Assembly (NCBI RefSeq): GCF_001623565.1 | Contig: NZ_CP015196.1 | Span: forward strand, 2,005,501 to 2,069,500 | DNA from: Streptococcus marmotae | Lineage (GTDB): Bacteria; Bacillota; Bacilli; Lactobacillales; Streptococcaceae | Length of the DNA stretch: 64,000 bases | Reading direction: 5' to 3' | Shown: one piece after another, positions 16,694 to 24,873 of the stretch | Numbering within the stretch: the first letter of the stretch is position 1 | Layout of the letters: each line of letters opens with the position of its first letter | Translations under genes and position numbers: made by a program | Notes under the pieces: model-generated | Database searches by the model: none | What the model was told of the DNA's origin: nothing | The model's input: the letters and a program-made list of their open reading frames with translations, nothing else

Positions 16694-19228
16694 TTAAATA
16701 CTACACAATACTGTACGTGAAATAATTTCGTCCTGTACATCTTTACACAATTCAACAAAGAAGGCACTATATCCCGCAACACGAACGATTAAGTCACGGT
16801 ATTTCTCTGGATGTTGTTGTGCATCAAGCAAAATCTTGTTATCAAGATAGTTAAATTGCATTTCACCATTACCGAGGATACTAGCTGTTCTCAATAATGT
16901 AATCAAGCTTTCTTCCCCTTGAGGAGTATCAAGCAAGCCTGCCATAATCTTGAAGTTATGCACCATACCAATATTCATATTTTCATTAGCCATCTTAGAA
17001 ACGGACTTAATAATCGCTGTAGGACCTTTTGTATCCATACCATGGTCTGGTGAGATACCATCTGATAGTGGTGTCCAAGCACGACGACCTGAAGCAGATG
17101 CTCCTGTAATTTGTCCTAAAGGAGTATTGTTTGAAATAGACAATGTACCATGACTCAATACTGAGTAAAGTGTCCGGTATTTACGGTGTTCTTCTTCTGT
17201 AAATTCAACAATATCTGAAGTAAAGTAGTCAACGTAGTCATCGTCGTTACCATATTTTGGTGCTTCAAGACAGTCTTTTCTGATTTGATCGTATCCTTCA
17301 AAGTCAGCAACTAAAGCTCTGTTCAATTCTTCCAACGTATATTTCTTATCTTCAAAGACTAATTTCTTAATAGCAGCCATTGAGTCTGCATAGTTAGCAA
17401 GACCTGACCAAACAACACCAGGACCGAAGTTATACATAGCACCACCAGCTTTAACATCTCGTCCATGCTCCATTGTTCCTTCATACATCATAGACATTAA
17501 TGGAACAGGCGCTAGTTCACGTTGTACACGTTGTGAAATAACTGTCATAACAGAAGTCCATTTTGTAACATATTTAATTGTTTCTTTGACTGCTGCTTCA
17601 AATTCTTCAAAAGTCTTGTATTGACTAAGTGGTCCCATATCAGGTGTAACAGGTTTTCCATACCAAAGTGGCACACCACGGTTCAATGTTGTTTCAATCA
17701 ATAGTGGCCATTGGGTATAAGCTGTTGATGTCCATTGGTAAAGGCGACCAGATTTTTGTGGTTCTACACATCCCATGAGACAGTAATCACGCGCATCTTC
17801 CATTGACACACCTTTTGCCAACATCATCTTAATATGGCTATCATCGAAGTGACAAGCTGGGAATCCGAGACCTGCACGAACAACATCGACAATCTTTTGT
17901 AAATATTTACGTGGTGATTTATTGTTGATACGAGCTGCCAACGTAGGTTGGTAAACTTTCACATGGCGAATCGCATCCATCAATAGATAGGTTAAATCAT
18001 TTGTCGCATCGCGTCCTTCACGAGTTACACCACCCACACACATGTTAACGAATGGTTGGTAACCTGCGAAGAATTTAGAAGAGCCTTCCGATGTCAACCA
18101 CATCATTTCAGACATCTTAATGAACATAGATCCTGCGATTTCAAATGCTTGGAAATCGTTCATGCGACCTTCTTCAATATCCTTCTTGTAGAATGGATAC
18201 ATGTATTGGTCTACACGACCAATTGAAAGACCTGTTTGGTTTTCTTCACAAAGAAGCAAGTGTTGAATTGTTACTAAGTACTGCATTGCTTCCCAGAATG
18301 TTTCTGGTTTGTGTGCGGGTACATTGGCATTTACACGAGAAATCATTTCCAATTCAGCTTTACGTTTTGGATTTGTTTCCTTGCTTGCTAGTTGTGCTGC
18401 GTATTCAGACATCCGTTTAGCGTAGATGATAACACCTTCTGCTGTTAAGATTTGTCCTTTATAGAAGTAAATCTTTTCAAGGTCATCTGGATTTCCATAA
18501 TCTAATTCTTCTAAATGAGCTTTTGCTTCTTCAATGACGTCTAGCATACCTTTTTTCATACCAACAACGTCATAACCAGGGTTAGAGTCACCACCACCAG
18601 ATTGTGCATGGTATGAACAGTCTGACACAAATGATTCACCTGATAATTCCCATGCTCCTGCTTCGCGATATTGTGATTCACACGCTTCATCAACAGATTT
18701 ACCAGTCCAATATGGGAAGATTTCTTCTACCAATATTTTCTTGTTTTCTTCTGATAAATCATATGGGTCTTGTGGGCGAGTTGATACAGTATCTAATTCA
18801 TCTCGAAGCCAACGCCAAGAGATATCTGGTGAGAAAGCTCCCCAGCGAGGTCCACCATTTGGTGCACCAACTAATAATTCATTGTCTTGAATGACAAGTG
18901 GAGCATTTTTACAAAATTCTTTGAAAGCTGTACCACGAAGAACTGCTTTAGGCATTCCTTCATTTTCTTTTGATACACGAGTTAAATTAATAGCACGAAG
19001 CAAAGAAATAGTTGGACGAGCACTCAAATATTGATCTTTTAAAGCTTGTAAACGAGGGGTGATACCGTTTGGTATTTCTGTTCCCTCACTTGCCAATACT
19101 GGAGCTGCATCTGGTTTTGTAATATCACCTGACACACTTTGAAAAATTTTAGCAAGTGATGCGCGTTCCGCATCGCTCAATTGTTTGGTTGCTTCTTGTA
19201 ATTTAGCTGTAAATTCTTGCATATCCAT
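16694..19228 (-). CDS. cutC: Choline trimethylamine-lyase, glycyl radical enzyme (type II)
   Basis: This 844-residue enzyme cleaves choline to trimethylamine and acetaldehyde inside the compartment. The active-site thiyl cysteine and base are Cys487 and Glu489 ([10 protein letters not shown]), and the glycyl radical is Gly819 (RVAGYSA). Tyr206, Asp214, Phe393, Thr500 and Tyr504 stand at a constant offset of -2 from the choline-contacting residues I recall for Desulfovibrio alaskensis CutC (Y208, D216, F395, C489, E491, T502, Y506, G821). This separates it from glycerol or propanediol dehydratases. At about 844 residues it is the short (type II) form without the long N-terminal extension. The N-terminal ~55 residues form a helix plus linker that could target it to the shell. 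Confidence 0.97.
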   Translation of the reverse strand: MDMQEFTAKLQEATKQLSDAERASLAKIFQSVSGDITKPDAAPVLASEGTEIPNGITPRLQALKDQYLSARPTISLLRAINLTRVSKENEGMPKAVLRGTAFKEFCKNAPLVIQDNELLVGAPNGGPRWGAFSPDISWRWLRDELDTVSTRPQDPYDLSEENKKILVEEIFPYWTGKSVDEACESQYREAGAWELSGESFVSDCSYHAQSGGGDSNPGYDVVGMKKGMLDVIEEAKAHLEELDYGNPDDLEKIYFYKGQILTAEGVIIYAKRMSEYAAQLASKETNPKRKAELEMISRVNANVPAHKPETFWEAMQYLVTIQHLLLCEENQTGLSIGRVDQYMYPFYKKDIEEGRMNDFQAFEIAGSMFIKMSEMMWLTSEGSSKFFAGYQPFVNMCVGGVTREGRDATNDLTYLLMDAIRHVKVYQPTLAARINNKSPRKYLQKIVDVVRAGLGFPACHFDDSHIKMMLAKGVSMEDARDYCLMGCVEPQKSGRLYQWTSTAYTQWPLLIETTLNRGVPLWYGKPVTPDMGPLSQYKTFEEFEAAVKETIKYVTKWTSVMTVISQRVQRELAPVPLMSMMYEGTMEHGRDVKAGGAMYNFGPGVVWSGLANYADSMAAIKKLVFEDKKYTLEELNRALVADFEGYDQIRKDCLEAPKYGNDDDYVDYFTSDIVEFTEEEHRKYRTLYSVLSHGTLSISNNTPLGQITGASASGRRAWTPLSDGISPDHGMDTKGPTAIIKSVSKMANENMNIGMVHNFKIMAGLLDTPQGEESLITLLRTASILGNGEMQFNYLDNKILLDAQQHPEKYRDLIVRVAGYSAFFVELCKDVQDEIISRTVLCSI

Positions 19229-19267
19229 GTTAGATACTTCCTCTCTTTCCTTAAAACTAGGAAATCT

Positions 19268-20623
19268 TTATGTTGTTATTTTAAAACCGACTTGACGGGT
19301 ATAAGTCCAACTCTTAGGTGTCATGTTCTCTGAACTATAACCTCGTCCTGTTGTAATTCCTCCCAAAATCAATGATGGGGAGAAATTAGATGTAATTCCC
19401 GTCGCTGCACAAACCGTTGGAGCATTGACAACGATGCGTCCAACCGATTTTACCGTTGCAAATTCCCGAATCACTTTCCAATCTTTCGAATGAATGGTAA
19501 GGGTATGCCCCATCTTCAACTCTGCTAATAGACTCATACATTTGATACAAGCCAAGGTCCAATCTGGTTCTAAATAAACCAAGATAATCGGACAGAGCAA
19601 CTTCTGATTAAAGAAGTCTTCTTCATTCATATAATCTTGTAGAGATACGAGAACAGTTGTTGTTTCCGGAATCGTAAACCCTGCCATTTTAGCTAGCCAA
19701 ACAGCAGATTTACCAATATAAGAATTTGTAATATTCTTCTGTGAACGTTCCAAAAACTCTCTCAGCTTCTGTGTTTCAGATTCATCTAATATATAGGCCC
19801 CGTTCTCTAGCATGTACTGCTTTATTTGATCGGCTATCACATTTTCAGTAACCAGAAACTGTTCTGCTCCTGGTAAAATCCCATTATGAAAACTTCTGGA
19901 ATGAATTACATCTTTCACGGCCTGCTCAATATCTGCTGTACGCTCGATAAATACTGGACCAGACGATTCCCCTCCATAAATTAAGGGCGTGTTTGTTTGA
20001 AATTGATCTGTGATATATTCAGGACAACCGATATTGACAATCAGTGAAACTTTATCACTTTTCAAAACTTCCATGATTCCTGAATCCGTAATAATTTCAG
20101 CAATCGCAATGCTTCCTTCGGGAAAACCACATTTTTCTGATAAGGCAATGAGACATTTAAAACCGTCAATTGTTGCGGATTTTGAACGTTTATTAGCAAC
20201 GACAACCAAAGCATTCCCGGATTTCATTGCTAATAATACTAAATTGACCAACAAAGAAAACGTCGGATGAGATGGCAGAACTGCTACAACGACTCCCAAA
20301 GGGACACCAATTTCAATCAGTTTGTCATCCACATCGCCATTTATGATTCCTACATAGGATTCTTTTTGCAGAGTCTCTTGAAAACGTTGAAGAAATTGAT
20401 GGCACAAAAATTGCTCATCTTCCTCATTCCCATAATCATTTCCTGTAATAAAATCCGAAATATAGTTGTCTGCTTCTTTTTGCAAAGCTGTTATAAAAGA
20501 GGCACTATATTCATCCAATTCACTTTGACTGAGCTTTTGTAATTGAACAAAAGACATTTGAGCATTCAGAAGCAGGTTTCTTGTTTCTTGAATCGAATCT
20601 AAATCTTTGTCAATATATCTCAT
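19268..20623 (-). CDS. Aldehyde dehydrogenase-like protein lacking the catalytic cysteine
   Basis: This 451-residue protein shares the whole acylating aldehyde dehydrogenase fold with the enzyme at 8736: QETRNLLLNAQ at the start, the cofactor-domain pattern SSGPVFIERTADIEQAVKDV, and GGITTGRGYSSENMTPKSWT at the end. The active-site segment NGTICASEQ is NGILPGAEQ here, so Pro251 stands where Cys251 is in the active paralogue. It also lacks the C-terminal encapsulation helix. It is therefore probably not an acylating dehydrogenase. It may be a structural or regulatory partner, for example a hetero-oligomer subunit. The gene is intact and sits directly upstream of cutC. The ATG at 20623 is preferred over the upstream TTG. 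Confidence 0.85.
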   Translation of the reverse strand: MRYIDKDLDSIQETRNLLLNAQMSFVQLQKLSQSELDEYSASFITALQKEADNYISDFITGNDYGNEEDEQFLCHQFLQRFQETLQKESYVGIINGDVDDKLIEIGVPLGVVVAVLPSHPTFSLLVNLVLLAMKSGNALVVVANKRSKSATIDGFKCLIALSEKCGFPEGSIAIAEIITDSGIMEVLKSDKVSLIVNIGCPEYITDQFQTNTPLIYGGESSGPVFIERTADIEQAVKDVIHSRSFHNGILPGAEQFLVTENVIADQIKQYMLENGAYILDESETQKLREFLERSQKNITNSYIGKSAVWLAKMAGFTIPETTTVLVSLQDYMNEEDFFNQKLLCPIILVYLEPDWTLACIKCMSLLAELKMGHTLTIHSKDWKVIREFATVKSVGRIVVNAPTVCAATGITSNFSPSLILGGITTGRGYSSENMTPKSWTYTRQVGFKITT

Positions 20624-20644
20624 GTGCAACTCACTCTCTTGTTC

Positions 20645-20956
20645 TTATGATTCTTCTGGTAACAGAACAGATAGAGAATACCGATCAATGATTTTTCGCA
20701 AATCTTCATGCGGTCCTGGGATAACCACGTGGCTGTATACCTCTGTACCCATTTTTTCCACCGCTTTGACACCAGCATCCACTGCTGTTTTACATGCTTC
20801 TGTCTCTCCTTGTACAATGACTGAGATATAGCCAGAAGCGGTATTTTCATAACCAACTACATCGACTTCAGAAGCTTTTACCATTGCATCTGCTGCTTCT
20901 AGTGCAAAAACCAATCCAAATGTCTCAATAGCTCCTATTGCTTGATATCTTTCCAT
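20645..20956 (-). CDS. BMC-H shell protein, diverged type
   Basis: This 103-residue single BMC-domain protein starts MERYQAIGAIETFGLVFALE and ends with a C-terminal extension after HVVIPGPHEDLRKII. Its pore-region sequence (ENTASGYISVIVQGETEAC) differs from the GGG-containing EutM-like copies, so pore selectivity should differ. It sits 12 bp from the next BMC-H gene. The two divergent shell genes and the main BMC-H genes probably make mixed facets. Confidence 0.92.
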   Translation of the reverse strand: MERYQAIGAIETFGLVFALEAADAMVKASEVDVVGYENTASGYISVIVQGETEACKTAVDAGVKAVEKMGTEVYSHVVIPGPHEDLRKIIDRYSLSVLLPEES

Positions 20957-20967
20957 GACTTTCTCCT

Positions 20968-21267
20968 TTAGCAGTTGTCAATATCATGCACTGAAACAAT
21001 GTCCCCAACAGTAGGGATTGGTCTTGGCATAACGTTATGAGATGTTAGTTTTCCAATCGCTGCTGCCGCGCGTGCCCCTGCTTCAACCGAAGCTTCAACT
21101 GCTGCAACATCTCCGACAACCATGATTGTAACTAATGTTGAACCAACATTCTCATAAGAAACTAGTTTGACGTCACTCGCCTTTAACATCTTGTCGCAAG
21201 CCTCTAATGCTGGAACCAATCCAACAGTTTCGACCAGCCCCAAGGCTTGTCCACCACGATATCTCAT
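20968..21267 (-). CDS. BMC-H shell protein, diverged type
   Basis: This 99-residue BMC-domain protein has a short N-terminal addition (MRYRGGQ) before ALGLVETVGLVPALEACDKM. The pore-loop region reads ENVGSTLVTIMVVGDVAAVE, different again from the other shell genes of this locus. The C-terminus HNVMPRPIPTVGDIVSVHD follows the family. The gene lies 15 bp downstream of the small 94-residue protein gene. Confidence 0.92.
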   Translation of the reverse strand: MRYRGGQALGLVETVGLVPALEACDKMLKASDVKLVSYENVGSTLVTIMVVGDVAAVEASVEAGARAAAAIGKLTSHNVMPRPIPTVGDIVSVHDIDNC

Positions 21268-21282
21268 GTTGACTTACTCCTT

Positions 21283-21567
21283 TTATTTTCTAAACTCTTT
21301 TGCAATATATTTTTCTGCTGCTGCTTTTCCATCTTCAGTGATTTTATAGTGAATCCGTAAATCCCCACTTTCATCCAAATCATATCCAGATTGTTCCAGA
21401 TAGCCATTACATTCTAATGACATCAAATGTTCTAAAAATAGTTCTTCGGTAAATTGTTTTTCACTACCATATTGTGATTTTAAAGCTGACATAACTTGTT
21501 TCACATCGGCTTCGCTAACGCTATCCATATAATTCAGTACGGCTGTTCTTGCTGGTAATAAACGCAT
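21283..21567 (-). CDS. Small winged-helix-like protein of unknown function
   Basis: This 94-residue protein has no family I can name firmly. Its layout of short helices followed by YKITEDGKAAAEKYIAKEF resembles the wing and last helix of PadR/MarR-type winged-helix proteins, and a hairpin-like segment (GYDLDESGDLRIHYKI) would be the wing. It is 3 bp downstream of the transporter gene and 15 bp upstream of a shell gene, so it is co-expressed with both. It may be a local regulator or an adaptor. Confidence 0.55.
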   Translation of the reverse strand: MRLLPARTAVLNYMDSVSEADVKQVMSALKSQYGSEKQFTEELFLEHLMSLECNGYLEQSGYDLDESGDLRIHYKITEDGKAAAEKYIAKEFRK

Positions 21568-21570
21568 CTT

Positions 21571-22578
21571 CTATACCTCATTTTTTCTAAAGAAATCGAG
21601 TGGATTTGTTGTTACTAAAATCGCTCCCAAGATAATGGTGATTGAACCAATTACAATCGATGGAGTTATTGGTTGATCTAGGAATAAGATACTCAACAAA
21701 ACTCCCCAGAAAGCATAGGTAATATTGAGGGACATTCCAACTGCTGTACCGACCATTGCGTTTGAACGATACCATTCTGTGTAGGAAATTCCAACAAGTG
21801 TACCAGAAACTAATAATAGAGCAATCAACAATGGTGAACTGAACATACTAGTAAATAGTCCAGTAGCACCGATTAGCGGTACGATAACGACCATCTGTAC
21901 CAACCCTGAAACAAGTTGACGAAGAGTAACGTTGACTTCTGAGTCAAGAATCGCTCCACCAAAACTAGAGATACATCCTTCCAAGCCCCAGCAAATTGCC
22001 GCAAACAAAGCTAAGATGATACCAAGAGTAAAGTTTGGAGCACCGTCAGGTTTCACCATGTTAATGATAATCGCACCGATAATACAGAATACCATTCCCC
22101 CAACAACGCGAGCGTTGATTTTTTGTTTTAAGAAGATAGCTGCAAAGATAGCACCAAAGGCTGCCGTTGTAGCTGAAATTGGAATAGCAAAGGCACCAGC
22201 AAGGTAAAGACCAACGAGATAGGCACCATTAGCTACTGGACCTCCTAAAATATAGCCCAAAAGCATAATTTTACCAGGTTTTGTTGCAAGACTTCTCGCT
22301 AGTTCATGGAACTTACCTGTCCTTATAACATTGAGCAACAAAACACAACCACCTAGAAAATCATTGATTGCCCCCATAACAAATGGTGCTGCTAAGATAC
22401 CAACAGCGGACTTTAAGGGATCAAATCCTTGGACAATTATGATTAGAAATGAGTATAGTCCATAAAACAAACCAGAAATGGCACCACTTCGTATTCCCGA
22501 AGTATGAAATTTCTTTGTTGTTGCAATCATCTTCTGATGTGCATCCAATTGACCTATGTTTTTGGTATGTTGTTCCAT
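21571..22578 (-). CDS. DMT/EamA-family membrane transporter, candidate choline importer or TMA exporter
   Basis: This protein (about 335 residues) has roughly ten predicted membrane helices in two related halves, as in drug/metabolite (EamA) transporters (for example GAISGLFYGLYSFLIIIVQG, AFGAIFAAIFL and GVLLSILFLDQPITPSIVIG). It is the only transporter in the choline operon and is the second gene, so uptake of choline or release of TMA or other products is inferred from context. The ATG at 22578 (MEQHTKN) follows AAGGA and is preferred over the ATG at 22596, which has no clear Shine-Dalgarno. Confidence 0.8.
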   Translation of the reverse strand: MEQHTKNIGQLDAHQKMIATTKKFHTSGIRSGAISGLFYGLYSFLIIIVQGFDPLKSAVGILAAPFVMGAINDFLGGCVLLLNVIRTGKFHELARSLATKPGKIMLLGYILGGPVANGAYLVGLYLAGAFAIPISATTAAFGAIFAAIFLKQKINARVVGGMVFCIIGAIIINMVKPDGAPNFTLGIILALFAAICWGLEGCISSFGGAILDSEVNVTLRQLVSGLVQMVVIVPLIGATGLFTSMFSSPLLIALLLVSGTLVGISYTEWYRSNAMVGTAVGMSLNITYAFWGVLLSILFLDQPITPSIVIGSITIILGAILVTTNPLDFFRKNEV

Positions 22579-22620
22579 AAAATCCTTACCTCTCATCCAT
22601 TTACTATAAGTGATACCTAC

Positions 22621-22899
22621 CTATTTTTTGTTAGGTAAAATTGTTTCCACTTCACCGTGTGGTCGTGGAATAACGTGAACAGAGATGAGCTCTCCAATAC
22701 GTTGTGCTGCCGCAGCACCCGCATCAGTAGCTGCCTTTACAGCTCCTACATCTCCACGTACCAGAACAGTGACTAAACCGCCTCCTACATGTTCTTTCCC
22801 GATTAAAGTAACATTTGCTGCTTTAACCATTGCATCGGCTGCCTCAATAGAGCCAACCAAACCCCTTGTTTCAATCATCCCTAATGCTTCGGAACTCAT
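22621..22899 (-). CDS. BMC-H shell protein (EutM/PduA type), first gene of the operon
   Basis: This 92-residue facet protein is about 90 percent identical by eye to the three tandem copies at 7105-8021. It starts [20 protein letters not shown] and ends [12 protein letters not shown]. It follows GGAGGTG and a 5' leader of roughly 140 bases. Placing near-identical facet proteins first and last in a ~16-kb operon may help maintain shell supply along the transcript. Confidence 0.93.
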   Translation of the reverse strand: MSSEALGMIETRGLVGSIEAADAMVKAANVTLIGKEHVGGGLVTVLVRGDVGAVKAATDAGAAAAQRIGELISVHVIPRPHGEVETILPNKK

Positions 22900-22941
22900 G
22901 ATAACACCTCCGTTTTATATATTTTTATACTGTATAATAAT

Positions 22942-22986
22942 GGCTCTATGAGCCTACAATAGGACGTGAAGCATTTACAATGCTTC
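22942..22986 (-). promoter_or_regulatory. Two small hairpins in the choline operon leader
   Basis: In the leader RNA, GAAGCATT (22979-22986 on minus) pairs with AATGCTTC (22968-22975) around three bases. GGCTC and GAGCC (22942-22954) form a second perfect stem around TAT. Neither matches a riboswitch I recognise. They may affect stability or translation of the first shell gene. Confidence 0.4.
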
Positions 22987-23045
22987 TGTAATAAAGTTTT
23001 GTTTAAACAATAAGGATATAAGCTTAAGATCACCTATTTAAGATA

Positions 23046-23076
23046 ATTGTAAGCCTTTCCACAAGGGGAAAGTCAA
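23046..23076 (-). promoter_or_regulatory. Choline operon promoter with 19-bp spacer and MerR-type dyad
   Basis: On minus, TTGACT (23071-23076) and TACAAT (23046-23051) are separated by exactly 19 bp. The spacer holds the inverted repeat CTTTCC-N6-GGAAAG (23055-23072). An over-long spacer carrying the operator is the hallmark of promoters activated by MerR-family proteins through DNA distortion. The only MerR-family gene in the window lies about 630 bp upstream. Confidence 0.8.
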
Positions 23077-23261
23077 CTGTTTTCCGCAATATTTTAAGGT
23101 TTTTACCAAAAAAAGATAGCAGAAGTACGTAATTTTTATCACAAACCTTTATACGTCAATGTAATCGCTTTCTCTCTAATGAATTCTGAATTTTTTAATA
23201 AAATTAGAAGGAAAAATCTTTACCTAAAATACTCGATAGAAAAAACTTCTTTTCACAAAAA

Positions 23262-23290
23262 AACCTTCCCCTTAAAGGAAAGTTTTTAGA
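23262..23290. terminator. Hairpin terminator between the merR-like gene and the choline operon promoter
   Basis: On minus, AACTTTCC and GGAAGGTT pair around TTTAAGG and are followed by TTTTTTTGTG. On plus the stem is followed by TTTTTAGAG, so it could work both ways. It would insulate the choline promoter from transcripts of the MerR-like gene. The arms resemble the CTTTCC/GGAAAG dyad of the choline promoter, so a second regulator site cannot be excluded. Confidence 0.55.
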
Positions 23291-23352
23291 GCAAATAAAA
23301 TTAGTTCATATTTTTTTAGGGAGAGTGACTAGTAAATAACATAGGATACAAA

Positions 23353-23637
23353 AGAAGGGAGTGAGACTCAATCGATATTTCGCAGAAATCGATTTACCTC
23401 ATTTCTTTATTTCTAGGTTCGGGCTAGACGAATCCACTGGATTCGTTTCCGCTCACCCCCGCAAGGTTGATGCGATTTGTAGAATGTTGATTTATCAACG
23501 TTTTACAAATCCGACAATCCTCGCTTTCGAATTTCTAGGCTCAGGTATCAATAGACACTCCCCTGATTATTGATATGCGTCAAACTGTTAAAGCTGTAAA
23601 AGAAACGAGGCTGGACACTTTTGTCTCAGCCTCCTCG
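23353..23637 (+). repeat. Dispersed intergenic repeat, copy R1 (about 285 bp)
   Basis: This segment begins GGGAGTGAGAC and ends GTCTCAGCCTCCTCGTC, so its termini are roughly inverted. It contains TATTTCGCAGAAATCGATTT and a long stretch around TTTGTAGAATGTTGATTTAT, both repeated in the same order and spacing in copy R2 at 43261-43548. No real ORF is present. It fills most of the gene-free interval 23300-23700. It resembles the small non-coding repeats common in streptococcal genomes, whose ends act as bidirectional terminators. Confidence 0.75.
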
Positions 23638-23706
23638 TCATTTCAGAATTTTAAACATTCATATAGTAGCTAACTGCCTTATCAGGACCTTTCTTCCCCC
23701 ACTAGA

Positions 23707-24576
23707 CTAATGAAGTATTTCATTATGAGTTACTGTTGGAATAATGATTTCTGTAACAAATTCATTGCTATTTTGAGTCACCCAGTAATCAATCACATAA
23801 CGTTCATAACATTCCGATTTCAACGTATGATGACAAGCATTTGCGTAGTCCACCATTTTTTGATAGGTTTCTTCGATTTTGTCTAATGGTCCAATGTGGT
23901 AACTACTCAGTGCCATAAAGCCACCAAAACTTGAAAAATCAGAAGATTCAGGATAACAATGCTGTAAAATTGTTGCAGTTTTTGATTGTCCAGTCATTTT
24001 CTCCTGATAGGAATCATACTTTAAAATCACTGGACCTGATACTTCCAATTGTCTATCTTTCAAAAACTTTGTCCACTCAAGATTGATAATCGATTCCTTA
24101 TAATTATACTTGTACAATTGTTCTATCTTACAGTAGTTTCTCTCTTCATGATAGTATTTAAGACTGATAACTTGACTTGCCAGACCAGCATTGATTTGAG
24201 CTTGATTTTGTAAGCACATTTCTCCTTCAATGATTAACTGAAGCCAATCATCCACTGATGCAAGAGAGACTAGCAACTCTTCTCTTTTTGCTTTGATTTC
24301 CTCTCTTCTTTCCTTCAACAAATGGTAATGATTTGAACAACCTGCTAGTGAGATGAGTCTTTTTATCTGCTTTAGGTCCAACCCGACTTGTTGATAATAC
24401 TTAATCACAGGGATTAACAACAGCGTTTCTTTGTCATAATAGCGATAACCAGTTTCCTGTGAAACTAATTTCGGTTGAATCAGCTCCAAACTTTCATAAT
24501 AACGCAAAGCCTTTGCTGATACACCACATAAATTTGCTGCTTGACCAATGGAAAATAATCTATCTTCTGTCATCAT
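23707..24576 (-). CDS. MerR-family transcriptional regulator, candidate choline operon activator
   Basis: This 289-residue protein has an N-terminal MerR winged helix (FSIGQAANLCGVSAKALRYYE, then GYRYYDKETLLLIPVIKYYQ), a dimerisation coiled coil (about 85-125) and a C-terminal effector domain of the GyrI/SOUL-like type (about 155-285) with paired aromatic motifs. This matches multi-ligand activators of the BmrR sort. It sits upstream of the choline operon on the same strand, and that operon's promoter has MerR-type geometry. Start is either of two adjacent ATGs; the second (24573) is better spaced from GAGGAGG. Its own promoter carries a consensus cre site. Confidence 0.85.
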   Translation of the reverse strand: MMTEDRLFSIGQAANLCGVSAKALRYYESLELIQPKLVSQETGYRYYDKETLLLIPVIKYYQQVGLDLKQIKRLISLAGCSNHYHLLKERREEIKAKREELLVSLASVDDWLQLIIEGEMCLQNQAQINAGLASQVISLKYYHEERNYCKIEQLYKYNYKESIINLEWTKFLKDRQLEVSGPVILKYDSYQEKMTGQSKTATILQHCYPESSDFSSFGGFMALSSYHIGPLDKIEETYQKMVDYANACHHTLKSECYERYVIDYWVTQNSNEFVTEIIIPTVTHNEILH

Positions 24577-24624
24577 AAACCTCCTCTGCTCAAAAATTTT
24601 CTATAGTTCCCTAAAAATCATTTG

Positions 24625-24665
24625 TGACAGCGCTATCAAACTAGGGATGGTTATATTGTATTATA
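24625..24665 (-). promoter_or_regulatory. cre site downstream of the merR-like gene's -10 box
   Basis: TGACAGCGCTATCA at 24625-24638 fits the CcpA consensus TGNNARCGNWWWCA at every position. A -10-like TATAAT lies at 24660-24665 on minus, so the cre is about 20-30 bases past the start of transcription, a roadblock position. No convincing -35 is seen upstream of that -10. Confidence 0.65.
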
Positions 24666-24801
24666 CTAAAAAAAAAAAGCAATTTAAAACTTAAATAACT
24701 CGACAATATACCCCTCCTTAAAAATAATGGTCGGATACTGTTTTGAAAATTACTTCCTTCAAACATAGAAAATAGTTGAAGCATGGAAATGATGATTATA
24801 A

Positions 24802-24834
24802 AAACGAGGCTGGACTGTCTGTCCGGCCTCGTTT
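24802..24834. terminator. Terminator of the rhamnose operon
   Basis: AAACGAGGCTGGAC (24802-24815) and GTCCGGCCTCGTTT (24821-24834) form a 14-bp stem with one wobble and a 5-base loop. On minus it is followed by TTATAATC after the T-run of the stem. It lies about 40 bases beyond the fucO stop. The GAGGCTGGAC sequence also occurs near the end of repeat R1. Confidence 0.8.
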
Positions 24835-24873
24835 ATCAAAGTTAAAAAAGCAGATTGGCACACCTGATGTCGT

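Noticed and set aside
16694..19228. Glycyl radical enzyme as a propanediol dehydratase, tempting because fucO makes 1,2-propanediol nearby
   Set aside because: All choline-contacting residues checked match CutC at a constant offset, and the accessory genes are those of choline loci.
23361..23573. 70-codon plus-strand ORF in repeat R1
   Set aside because: It lies in a dispersed non-coding repeat and is not conserved as a frame in R2.
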